Both the position numbers and the translations under genes were made by a program. A stretch of DNA of 64,000 bases from Colius striatus (Eukaryota; Chordata; Aves; Coliiformes; Coliidae), in NCBI RefSeq assembly GCF_028858725.1, contig NC_084771.1, positions 8,894,915 through 8,958,914 of the forward strand. The letters are read 5' to 3'. Shown here one piece after another: positions 1-13,100 of the stretch. The first letter of the stretch is position 1. Each line of letters opens with the position of its first letter. Under the pieces are notes generated by a model, which did no database searches, was not told the DNA's origin, and was given only the letters and a program-made list of their open reading frames with translations.

Positions 1-992
1 TGTCCTCAGATAATGCAGGTCATGGTCTTCCAAAGGCCTGTAGCCATGATAGTGAACCTGATGGGTTAAACACTTCTGAAACAGAGATATTATTGAACAG
101 GAATAAAGATGGAGCACTGATGCTTTTCTGAAAGTGTGATTTTCTTTTCTAAGACTTTCCAAATTAGACCTACAGGCAGGAGCAAGGGAAGGTAAATTAT
201 GCTGCTTTCTGTAATGATGCTTTTCAATAAATATGGTAACCAGGAGACTGTCAAATGAAGGGGTGTGAGGGAGACGGCAGCAGCTCCAACTGACTGTTAA
301 AGTTACTTTTTAGGGCAGGGCCACAGACTCAGTGCAGTTTAACTATAGGAACACATGATGATATATCCTGATCCTCAGTGAAAAAGCAGAGGCAGAGCTG
401 TTTCTCTTACTTTCCTCCTTTCAATTCATATGTTTACTCAGTTTGCCCTGGGAGTGCAATTAAATGACTGTTTGGGATCCCTTTGGTTCCTTCTCACATA
501 TGCTCATTTCCTACTCACTACTCCAGCTTTTGAAAGCACTCTGGACTCTGTTCTCCTAAGTGGCAAAAGAAAAACTGCAGACTTGTCAAACTCATTCACT
601 TGGCTGTATTTGCTGATGAAATGGAGGCAGGAGCTTCCAGGGAGAAGGGAAAAAACCTCCTCCACATTTCAAGTGGTGGGTTTTTTGTGTGTCTTTCTCT
701 TCAAAGCTTGGGGTAGGAAAAGCACTCCAAATTCTTTTTGCAATAGAGAAAAAAATGACTTATGTTCCTTTAGTTCAAACAGAGTTTGAATTGAATCCCA
801 TTCAGTGCAGTTTGAACAGTCTGTCTGACGTCAGCTCCAGTGATGGAGTGCAGTACACACACAAAGCTCGTGCTGAGAGGACAGCCAGGCTCCACCATGA
901 TAATCATGTCTCTGTCTGCCAAAGATCTCCTTGCTAGGTTGAAGCAGGACTGCTGAACAAACTCTGACCCAGGAGAGCAGTTGGCTGCCTAC
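1..992 (-). other. CAPN6 intron after exon 8 (partial)
   Basis: Runs from the donor of exon 8 to the window edge. I looked for the next domain III exon on the minus strand and found none. No repeat was recognised. Confidence 0.7.
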
Positions 993-1115
993 CTTCAATA
1001 TTTCAAAGCCAATTGGGATGCTGTCTCCTTTCCCTTCTTTCTTGTACTTGCGCCGATCCTCCTGTTGCAATGAGACCAACACTTTGTCCTCAGTCTTCTT
1101 AACATCAAAGATGTA
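993..1115 (-). CDS. CAPN6: CAPN6 coding exon 8 (residues 390-430)
   Basis: A 41-codon exon in phase 0/0 running from YIFDVKK through [15 protein letters not shown] to IPIGFEILK, part of domain III (the C2-like calpain beta-sandwich). The acceptor is CTACTAG and the donor GTAGGC. It is the last CAPN6 exon in the window; about 210 further residues are expected to the left of base 1. Confidence 0.93.
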
Positions 1116-4100
1116 CTAGTAGACAAGAGAAGAGGGTAAAGCTGTTAGAAAGGCCTTGGGATACTGAGGATAAAGCCAGCACCAAGGAAATGCATACAAA
1201 GGAGGTAAAAGAAAGTCCATTTGGGGGTGGGAGGAGAGTTCTCCATAGAACAGACATGCCCAGCAATTCATAGCTGAAAATTAATGCTAATAACAAGGAC
1301 CCTTAAAGCAAAAACATCAGAGACACTGGAACAGGTAATTCACACACAGGACAGTGTGAGACAGTTACTACAAAACAACTGCTGAGGCAGCAAAGAACAT
1401 CTCCTCTGAAAGCAAAAAAGCAAAAGCTTATGTTTTATATCTACACACATAAAAATCAGGAGTCAGATAAAAAACTGAAACCAGCAGATTCCAGATGGGG
1501 CCTTTGATAAGTTTTGATTCTTCTTTTCACTTGACTATCCAAACAGGGCCTGTCATTTTCAAACATCTTTATACAGGACCTGTGAATGATGGAGTCCTAC
1601 AAATCTCAGTTACAAAACCCCAAACCCCACAGCTTTGTTCCACACCTCCAGTCCCTCTTTACTGTCAGAACAACAGGAACCCTCACGTTGGACTTTCCCA
1701 GTTTTCCTGGAGGTCTTAGGAGTGCCCAGTAAAAAGGGCTAAGGAAGACTCTTGCATCTTTAACATGCAAACCTATTATCTGTACTGCTTAAACTTGAAT
1801 CAACTCAGGTTTGGGACCAATCAAAGGAATCTGATGGTTTAGGTTGCAGTTCCCATCTCAACAAACCAGACTTGGCTTGTTTACATTAGTAAGTAGTGCT
1901 CCAAGGTTAGTTCATAAACAAGGATGTAGCCCTTCAGCAGCCAAAAAAAAAGGTCAGATAGGTGTTTCTATAACAAAGAATTAAACACACACAGTTGTTC
2001 ACTGTTAGAGACTCCTTCAAATTGTGTTTCTTCTGTGCATTCAGAAGGCAAATCTCTGTTGTCAGAAGCAGTGAAGGGGAAGATGACACTATTGACACCA
2101 AGTTTAGACAGATGCTGTAGTCTTCCCTTAAACGTGAAGCAGACAAATGAAAGCATAAAACTGGAGTGGTGCACAGCTGGGTACTATGTGCACCACACAT
2201 TCTAATTTAAGCTGAAATTCTCTGACAGCACAGAGAGGAGCATCATCATTGGTTGAATTCCCTCCCTCCCTTCTCCTCCAGGAGGAGGTTTGCTCAAAGG
2301 CAAATCCTCACTGAGGTTTGCTCTGAGGTAGATACTGACATTGCCTTGGTTACTGTTGTGGAATGATCCCCTGCAATGACTTCACATCCCTCTGTGGTTA
2401 GAGCTCTGCAGAAAAAGGCACCACCTCATTTCTCAGCCCTGACCCTCACTGTCTCAGGGAGTGTTGTAGCCACATGCAGGAAACAGCAGCCTCTAGTAGA
2501 GCAGGTCAAAGCACAGCAGTATTGGAAAGGTAATCAATACCTCCCCAAGCCTCTGGGCTTTGTTAGTTGTTCACAGTGTTTACAGTCCAGATGGGCCACC
2601 TGCAGAACTACTGCTTGCTATTCTGGGCTGGCTGGTTGTTGCTATAGATTCAATAGTCCTTTGTGCTCCCATTTGTGTGCTATACCAATGCTGTGGCAGA
2701 GAAAGCTGAAGACTCTGAAGTCCTAGGGACTGTAAAGAGCCTCTGCAGGCAGAATCTAAGAAGTGAGATATAACTGTGTAGCCACACTTAGTAAGGCACA
2801 TCTTAACTCTTGTCTCTGTTGGCAAATATGCAGTGTTACCTTGTCAGACAGCTTACAGAGTTCCAGGGCAAATGGAGGTGTGGAAAGGGAACTGTGAGAG
2901 GGCAAGAGAGCTCTCTGGGTGTGGTAAGAGAGCTCTCTTTGATCTGATGACACTTCAGCTGTCCTAATGGGTAACAATCTGGAAATCTGCAGGTGGCTGT
3001 AGGTGAAGTATGTACTACATCTCTACTTGGCTTAAATTCCCTTCTTTTAAAGAGACCTTAAGTGTCACAATCTCTCTCTGTACAGATAAACTTTCCAGGG
3101 GGGCTCAGTGTGGGGCGTTTCATTCACGGAGAACAGACTGAGATTATCTCTAGACTATGGTAGCATGTGCCACAGTAATTTGTAACAGCCCTAAGCTAAC
3201 ATCAGTGTGTTCCAGCACTGCTATTAAGAGCCTTTTAATCAACTATCCTAGAGATAAAACTGGAATAAAAGGAACTAGCATTGCATCAGGCGTTGCACTC
3301 AACCGTAACGTGCATTTCATTCTCTGTGTCAGCTAAACACTTACAAATGAGATCTGTGCAAGCTCTTGCAGTATGTCCACAATCACACAGGGTCATATCT
3401 GAATAAAATCATCCTCTGGAAAGGAGGCACTGACAGGAGACAGTACACCTCCACGTACACCTATATGGCAGCACAAGCTGGGAGCTTGAGGTTCACTCCT
3501 AGTCTGAACAGCAAAGTTTGTGCTTCTCCCATACTCTGCTATCAGAACTGAGGGATATAGACAAACCTCCCATGCAGTGCAGGGAAGCAGACATAAGAAC
3601 ATCTTTAATTAAAGTATGTGGTGAATTACAAAAGAACAGAAAGGTTCATTTTCAAAGTAACAGCTAAAGCAGTAAGTGCCCAGATCTCATGGGCTGTAAG
3701 GGAAGCTCTGTGCCTGAATTTGCATGCTCTGGGAGGAAAGGGAGGAAGAGGAGAAACAGTATGAATGGCTGATCAGATAAACTGAGTAGCTTGAGAGTTA
3801 CCAGGTAGGATAAGGCAAATTCTGTAATGCTGATGAGAGGCTGAGCTTGGGGAAGATACTTTCAGAGTCTTAGATTAATGGAAAGGAGTACTAGTGGATC
3901 AAATCTTCAGGCTGTTTAAGGGTTATAAGTAAATGCAGTTGTATCATTAGACAAGCAAGTTCACTGCCTTTCTAGAGCTGGGAAATTTAAAGAAGTCCAG
4001 GCAGGTCTTCAGTAATCCTGTTGCATCTGACCTGTCAGCCCCAACCATGATCAGCTCCAAATAAATATCTGAACTCTTCAGAGAGATTTCACAGCAATCA

Positions 4101-7100
4101 CTGAAACAGGCAGTAATGAGCATACTCCCCAAGGACAGACACCAGCAATGAGACTTCTGTCAGGTGGTCACTGCCCACTCCTAAATACAGAGGATACTTC
4201 AGAAGCCTCAACTGAAGCAGCTACCCTTCACTACCTCACAAAGTACAGGGAGATTCTTACCTGGGGGTTCTGAAGGAAGGTCTCTTTGTTATCAAAGCAT
4301 CCACCACAGCGATTTAGCAGGGGCTCTGAATCCTTTGTCCAAGCCCCATGCATCATTTTCTTCTCCCAGGTCTTGTGGATGCTGAAGTAGGAGGTATTCA
4401 CAATCCTGCAGATGTCCACATCAGTGAAATTCTTACACCAGTCCTCAAAAGTCATCCTGTGCCAGGGGACACCAGGAAAGTAATGGTTTATATACAAACA
4501 GTGATACTCAGGCAAAGAGACAAAACAACACACAAAATCCTCCAGTACTTTTAGAGGAGGCACTGCTCAGCTGGCCAGAGGACAGACTTCTGTACTCTGG
4601 ACATAGCCTCTATCTCAGTGCTATAAGCTGTGCCTGCTAAAGTGACAGACTGGGTTTCAGAGCAGTTAAAAGATCCCTCTGCCAACATCTTGGTATCTCT
4701 GAACGACCATCTTGTCCTGGCTTATTAATAGTCCATAAACAAACCCTACAGCTGGCTTCCAGGTGCCAGTTCTCACAAAATCAAGCAATCAGCAGACTTT
4801 TCATGCTGAGCTCTACCAATGCATTTGACACTGATGATCTCTTGAAGAAGCTGCTGGACTGCCTTGGTGTGTCTAAGCTTAAAACACAGTCAAAATCATT
4901 ACAGTTCTAGAGATTCTGTAAAGAATGAATGCTTCTCATGTCCATGCTAGAAAATACAAATACCAACATTCATTGGCTGCAGCTGTATTTTATAAGTACC
5001 TCAGCCATGGCTGAACTAGCATCCCACAGACAGGCACAGCAGTCAGCAAACAGGACTGACAGTGTGTTCAGTACCTGGCAATGTGTCAGGCAAACCAGCA
5101 CACATGCTGTCTTGGATTCTGAGTGAATGTCCTAAATACAAGTAATAGGTTTTGAGGATCTTTGAAACTTATATTTACTAAAAGCCACTAGTATCATTCC
5201 ACTAGCTTTTAATCCATTTCCTTCTGTTCTCATCTGTCATCTCTTGAGAGTTTAAAAGAAACAGACCTTGTGCCAGGACTGGATGATCTTATCTATTTGG
5301 GGAAGCTGGTTTTGGAGCTGTTAAATGGCAGGATGAATGACAATTAGTGTAGCTAGGATCTCCAAACCCTTCACCCGGCTCCCACTCACCAGAACTCTCC
5401 ATCATTCTCCAGAGTGAGTCCCAAGCTCTTACGTTCTGAACTGCTGACTTTCTTCCACTCCTCAGAACTGAGAGGAAAAACCAAACCAACAAATCAAAAC
5501 AGAAGAGATGATTAATAGATTAAATACTCTCATCTGGAGAAAGAAAAGCAGGTAAAATTCTCTCTTGGCCTGTTGTTATAAAGGTGGCACCACAGTACTG
5601 AAAGGACAGATGATATTCAGGAAGAAAGTGTGGGGCTGACAAGGGGACTTCAGAAACATTGATTGATTTGAAAGCTGCTAAAAAAAGAGATGAACATGAA
5701 ATTGGCACAACTAGAGCAGAACCTTATTGATTTTCTTTGTTACACCCTCCCTTAGGACACTTAAACAGCTGGTTTAGAAGGTCATATGAGATTGACTCCA
5801 TTCCCTGAAGGCCCTTCAAAAGAAACATGGCTTTCCTTCTGAGAAGTTTATTGAACACTTCACTTAAACCAGAGCATTCTGTCTCTCAGTCTCCTTAAAT
5901 AAAACAGGCCTGAGGTCTGAGATTTCCCTAGAGAGCCTTTGAGAAGAAACTGTTGCAGCAGGAGCCCAGTGTCCAGGTCCCAGAGTAACACTACACTGCA
6001 TAGACACCTCATTGCCTGCATCAGCACATAACTTCCCTGCTCTGCTTTGTCCCCTGGAGGCAGCTGCCTCTTTCTACTGACTGAGCAGAGGGAGCACAGG
6101 ATCCTAAGTGCAAACATTTAAGCAGTCTGATGCTTAAGTCAGACAACATGACAGAAGACAGTATGAACCCCTTCCCTAATGTGTCACATTAGACAGAACC
6201 ACAATCACTGTCTTTCCAAAAGTACTGGAAGAACACAGTTGAGGGTGGTTGGCAGGAGAGAAGGGCACTGGCTTGCCATAACAGATATCTTCTTCCCCAT
6301 TTGGAAACTCTCCACTTAATTCTCTTAGGTCCAAAAACTGTGGACCAATCTCAGAGTCCTCTTGTCTTGGCAGCTGTGCCAAGGGGCTTAAGTTAAACTA
6401 AAAGCCCTCAACTCTTCAGCACACACTTTACATTTCACCTGAACCAAACTCATTGAAAGCAAGGGATTTTTGACAGCTGAAGTATGGAAGAGCTTAATAC
6501 CCTCTTGTTAAGAACCTTGGCTGGCAAGCACAGTGTTGACCTGTAACATCCTAGTTAAATGTTCTTGCCAGTGATGGAATACATCCCCTCCAGCAATCAT
6601 TGGTGCCTCTGGGGAGGTATCTGCTAAGCTCACAGCCCACATTACAACTCATCAGAAAGATAATTCCAAAAAATCAAACAAATGTGGCAATTTTACTGCA
6701 TTTTTCACCAGTCACTTAAATTATCTAAGAATATAAGGCTTATGCCATCCCCAGCAGCTGGCAGCTACAGATGAGAAACTGAGTCACAGGCAAACTCAAC
6801 AGTGACACTGGGAACAGCTTCAGGACTGGAGTGTTCCTGACTCATTACCTGCAACCTAGGCTACTCTTCTACAGTGTGCCACAACAATGATGTATGCAGT
6901 AAACTGAAGTTCAGGAAGCCATCAGCTCCTGGCTGCTCCTGTGCTCACTGGCTCAGAGTGCTGTACTTGGGAAGAGATGGCCCAATGGCTCGTCCATCAC
7001 TGAGTGCTGCAGCCTGATGCTGAGCCTCAGCAGTGTTTAACCACAGGAGGAATGCTCAGTGGCCCCAGTCACAGTCTCTCTCCCTTGACACTGGGTTTGC

Positions 7101-10100
7101 AGCGCTTACCTGTCGCTCCAGGGGCCGTTCCACTCTCTTTTTCCCCAGGGATTCCTCAGCCTGATCATGAAGAGCTTTTCTGCCTTAAAAGAGAAGATGA
7201 GCCTTTCCCCAAGGCGCAGCTTCCGAATCGCAGTCACCGAGTAGGCATGGCCCACGACGAGACCCAGCTCTGTCTCCACTTCACTGGCTCTGCCTGAGGA
7301 AGGCTTTGGCACCAGGAATGACAATGAAAAACAGCTCACATCACTGTGACACCTGACAGGTTCAAGGGGCAGGATGGGGGAGGCTTGTTTTCTTTCACAG
7401 AGCGACATATTCCCTTCCCAAGTGATTTGATTATGTAGGAAAACAACAGCACTAGGGCTCAGAACCAGTGGCTCGTTAGTCTGGTCTTTGCCAGACAAGT
7501 CCTAGCAGGCAGAAGCCCAGAGCATAGGAGAATATTGCCTGCTACAGCCATTCTGTCTCCTCCTGGCCTCACAGGGTTAACGGATGGGCTGATGGACAAC
7601 CTTTATCAGCCCTTCCAAAATCCTGTCATCTTTACCAAATGGCTCTTGTGGATGCTGATGACTGTGCTCAGACACAGCCCTGTGGGGTGCTGTCCTCAAC
7701 TGCACACTTTATAGGGCCAAAGGATTTAGCTGGTGAGTTCAGTGCCTGTTTCTGTGTTTGATATTCAGGATGAACTACAGCCTGTGGGTAAAAAGAGAGG
7801 ACACAGGCAAGAAAACTTCCCAGCCATTAGTCAAAACTGTCCTGTATCTCACTCATGACCTGGCAGGCCTCTCTTACATGGCAACTGGCAGATCTGCAGG
7901 CTTTCCTAGGAACTGGATTTGCTCCTCACAGACTTCAGCTAAGAAGTCTAGTTTCCAGCAGTGACCAGGCAGTCAATTGTCTTACTGGATGACAACAGCC
8001 TGATGAGGTGCTGATCTAAGAAAACATAAAAACAGTAAAGCTCTGCAAATGACCACAGTTTTGTTTAAAGCATCCAGATCAAAATCTCCCACATTATGTC
8101 TAAAACCAGCAAAGCAGCACCATATAAAGATGCTGGAGCTGCTTTGACTGGCCCTTTTCAAAGCCACTACGATGCTGCTGCTGAGCAACACATACCAGGC
8201 GGGACAGTGGGAAAAATAAAGCTGTGCCAGTGCTATAACCCTTCTTCTGAGCCAGAGACAGTCTAAATGGTCTTGCCTCTGGATTCATCATGTTCTCCCA
8301 GAGCCAGTATGGGCATCTTTGCACTAAGCCATATCCAGAGTCTCTCTCATCTACGCTGAGCTACAACCTTGTGGGAATTAAGACACTCACTCCCCTGGAC
8401 AGCAAGGAAGGAAGATTTGATTCAGTGCCTACCCTTGCACATAAACTTGTAAGAACCTAATTAGGAGCTCAATGATCAAGCAGGCTTTTGCTTTGGTGGA
8501 GAGAGATGGATTAATTAGTGTTATGAAATGCACATGGTACTTTCTCAGGGATTTTTACCAATTCGAACATTTTTCTGGTCTGAACAGAAAGGGTCCTTCT
8601 GCCACAGTGTGTGAGGTAAGAAATCACTAAAAAAAACAAACCTAAACCCAAAACTAAAAAAGGAAGATAAATTTGTATCAAGCTGGAACTGACAGGTAGT
8701 CTGGCAACTGTAAAGACTCTTGCCAAGACCTCTTTGCCTCTCACCGACAATAGCTCCTAAAGAATCAGCTCGTGTTACAGCAAGTGGCTGACATTTCCAG
8801 TGTGTTTGGGCTTGCTCCAATGTAACACTTTCCTTTGCATTTTTCACAACTGAAAGCAAACAAAAGTCCTTGACAGGACAGCAGTCTGTAACCTCTCCTG
8901 CTGCCTTTATCCCCCCTCAGGCTTTTCTTACTGCTGGGTTGCCTTTCCCACCTCATTCTGAAGACATTTATTTATTTGAGACATTTAAGCATCCACTGTC
9001 TGTTCAGATTTCTAAATGGGGAGGCTTAGGGCCATTGTGTAATACAAGGAAAATGATGACATGTTTGTAAGTCAGCAATGAAGCCCCTTGAGTATTAAAT
9101 ATTCCACACTTAGCAAGCTTCATTGTGTGTAAAATACATCCATCCTAAAGTGATAATGCAGATGTGAGGCCAAACCAATGGCAACAGCCTCTCTGTAATC
9201 AATGTGTAGAAGCATCTGTGTTTAATTTGACAGGCAGAAATATAATGTCAGGAAGAAGTGAAAGCATTACAGCTGTCTAATTAATTGCTTTTTAAAATAC
9301 AACTCCCTGTACTTAGCAAGCTCCTCATCAGATCCACATCAAGAAACTGAACTGCCTTAGCATTTAGGAGCAACAGATCATCCCAGAAACAATGTTTACA
9401 ACAATTCACACCAGGAAATCTGGTCTTTTACAACTGGTCTGAATAAACCAGATGGAATTCTTTCTAAACAAAAATTCAGGCCTTGTGAGAAAGGTAAAAC
9501 AGACACCAAAGAACAAGGATCATTTGTTTCTGAGCTGTTGCCTGATGTTGCTGGGAGGGACACCTCAGGACTCCTGTTCTATCCCAGGTGAACTCTCAGG
9601 TTCAAATTGATCTCCCAGATGGAACCACAGCACTGGTGCAGGGCAGTGCATGGCCAGGCCCAGTTAAATAGACAACATTCTCCAAGCATGAGGTAACGTT
9701 CTCCAAGCACAGATGATCCTCTGTTGTGCTAGGCAACTCTACAACTACCATGATGCTCACAAGAATTTCTGAATGGACCAACACTTGGGATTTAGCACTT
9801 ACACTATAGGTGTGAAATAATTAAGTGCTACAGTAACATGTTCTTTGTTTCACAGGCAGGGAAACTAAAGCAAAGTGTTTAAGTGGTTTAACTAAGCCCA
9901 CACAGATTAGCCTCAGCTAAGTTCTTATATTGGAAGCAGAGGACATGGGAGTAAGATGCTGAAGTGCTCCTAGATGCCAACCCTGTAACTTCTAGAGTGA
10001 TCCCCTTCCTGCAGACTGTGCTTTAAAAATCATTTAAAATCAATCTTTTAGGAAATATTCAGGTCCCATGGCAGTCTGTCAGCCTCCATGTGTGGCAACA

Positions 10101-13100
10101 GCTTCAGTCCTACTCAGTCATAGCCTGACATTGCAGGCTTTGATAAAAGGTGAGTTAAGCCTGGACTGCTGCTGGTTTCCCTCTTATGGCAAAGGGTTGT
10201 TGGAGGCCCTGGTCTGCCTGTGGGTTGTGAAGTGCACAGCACCGTTTGGCAGCTGCTTCTCACCTGCCTTCTAACACCTCAAATTAATGGGGAGAGGTAA
10301 AGCTTCCACAGAAAGCGACTCTCTATCACCCTTGGGAAGTCATCCCCTCTCTACTAGGGAAACTGCAGGGTCATGGCCTCCTGAGTTAGTTGCCTCACAT
10401 TAGCCAGGATAGGCAAGTTCTGCTGGTTAATTCTAATGAGGAGTCTTAGTAACAAACAGTACAACCTGAATAACCAAGGGAGCTCAGCCTTTCTGCTCTG
10501 CTCCAGCGTTACCCTGACAAGATGTCTGCGTCATCACAACTGAAGTCAAGAAGTCTCAGCAGCTCAGTGCCAACAGAGCAGCTTTCTGTAAAGAGATTTC
10601 CCTAAGAAGTACAGAAATTGAAGGCTGCCATCTGGCCTGTAAATTAGGGCATTCTAGGTGGATTAACCTTGGGTCAACACACAACTGTGACCATTGAGAA
10701 AGAGCAGCATTTCAGATCGACACTCAAGGGGCAGCACAGACAGCTTTGTGATTGTGGTTAGTGGTTCACGGAGCTGTACTTGGGGGACAGCACTGCTAAC
10801 ATGCCAGCCTTTTCCATAGGAAGCTTTTCCAAAGCACACAAATGAAGGGCACAGTCAGTACACTTACACCAATGCTGTGTGTACGTGTGTGTGTTACAAT
10901 TAACTCTTACCAGCCGTCTCTCTATACGTACCGTGATGGAGCAGCTGATCAACCCGCCTCTTTTATGCGCTTTCAGCAAGTCTTCAAACAGCTTCATCTG
11001 CTCAGAAATTATCTCTCCATATTTGCCCTGTACCAAATCAATAGATTCTGCCACTGCTCCAGTGAAATCCACAATTGCATCTGCAGCACTGCCTCCATCT
11101 AAGGCTTCGTAAGAGCCAGCCAGCCTGGAGGTAACACACAATGTTCTCAGTCACCAAGGGGCTGTTACAAGTGCTCTAATTTGGCTTGAATGTATGCAAT
11201 GTATTTGTGTTTCATCAAGGGAGAAACAGAACAGAACAAAACAAAACAGCAGACTGCAGATAAACCTTTGCTGGGTTTCTAGGAAAGGAGTGCAATGATC
11301 CTTAAGGCTTTGGGCTGCTGAAGTAGAGTGCATTGCACTCTTATCATTCACCACTTCCATGGAGATTAAAGGAGGAGTTTTCAATCTTTTTCAGGTTCTC
11401 TACAAGCAGCAAACTTAAAACCACATAAAGTACAAGGAAAAGACAAAAGAGACAGGAGGGACAGTACTGTGGACTAAAAGGACAATAAAGTAGCTCATAC
11501 TTTGCATAAGCTTTCTCCAACAATGCACTCCAGAATTCATTTTTCACATTGGAATGGCAGTAGATCAACTTCCCGTCCATTGTTGGCAGCTGATCATCAA
11601 CCACCACCTCTGTCCATTCCCCAAAGCACCAGAAGCGGAACCGGAAGATCCCGGCGTATCTCTCGGGGGTTTTCGGGTCCCATTCTTGTTCGCTGAAGTC
11701 TGGAATCACCTGAGAAACCACACAAGAGAAAGAAAGTTCACCAAATGCACAATGTGAAGGTTTATTCAGAGGGCAGACAGCCCTGGAGCATGCACTATGC
11801 TGGTACTGAGCTTCATGAGCTCAAACAGACAAAGCAGTGAACAAAGAGGGTGAATGTGGTACAAAGTCAAATATGGTCCCACTCCACAGACCCTTTTAGG
11901 TAAGTGAAATTCAATAGATCTGCACAGAAAGACAAACAGAAACTACTGCACTCTCTGGCTTTGCTGTATCTCTTCTTAGGTGCTTGCCTGTGGAGTGGAG
12001 AGGTCTCAACATGGCAAATGAACCTAAGAAAGGGAAGATCTGACTGCGCTAAAATTCACCACTCATCAGAGGCACGTTAGTCCTAGAGGGCAAAACACTG
12101 GCTGATAGGCAGGGAAACAACCAAGGTTTATCAGCTTTATTTCATGTACCAAGCAGGTTGATCACTTACCTGCTGCCAGAGGGTCTTCCCCAGAGCCAAG
12201 CAGGAGCATGCAGCCACAAACCAGCAGTTCCCAAGGATGCCTTGGTGTAAGTCGTGGGAGCTGATTCCATTCACAAACAGGTGGGGGTCTTCACAGAGGT
12301 CCTAATAAAGCAAACCAGAGATTACTGGGGACTCTGCTCCAGAAAGGATCACAGCATCCTTCCAGTTATTGTTCTGCATCACTCTCCCATTGGAATGTTG
12401 AGTTTCTGTACCAGGGAATTCAAATGCCCTGTGGCACGGGTCTATTGGAAAGGTGGGGTATACAACATTACCTAAGTTCTTACACTGTGTTGCCTTAACT
12501 AAGTTAACACCAGGATTTGCCCCTTTGTTTCTGGCAGAATTCCTAGTTCTGCCCTCAGCTGGAGGTGATCTTTGAGGACTGGAATGAATTCAACATCTGG
12601 GAGACGTATCTGGCATTGGGGCAGTTACTGAAAGTAAGAGAATGGAGAAGGAAGAAGCATGACAGTGAAAGGCTTTGACCAAAAATAACCCCAACAAGGA
12701 AAGCAGCAGGAAATTAAGCTACTGACACCAGCACTCTAAGCTTCTATTCCTTCACTGCCACTCCCTTGGCTGCCATACTGGAAACCCTCCTCCAGCAACA
12801 CCATGAGCTACTGACACCCAGCACCAAAGGCACAGAATACACCTGTGAGATACATCTCCCATTCTCTGGGTCTCAGCTTTCTCATTTTCTGTGTCTCTCA
12901 TTGGAAGCCCTTCTCCTCTCCCATTGCTTCCCAGATGCAGATTCTCACCAAAGCAGAGTTGACTCTTCCTGTGATGTGTCCCTTCTTCTCACTAGCTCTC
13001 CCCTTGCTGTGTCTCTCCCAAGGGGCATGATGGTAGCCTGCAGATCAGGGCACCACCAGCAGCACCTCTAAGTATCCTTGAATATGGAAAAGCCACAGAG

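Noticed and set aside
7294..7303. Alternative acceptor CTCAG for CAPN6 exon 5
   Set aside because: Using it removes 10 bases and breaks the frame; the upstream CAAAG acceptor gives the exact family length.
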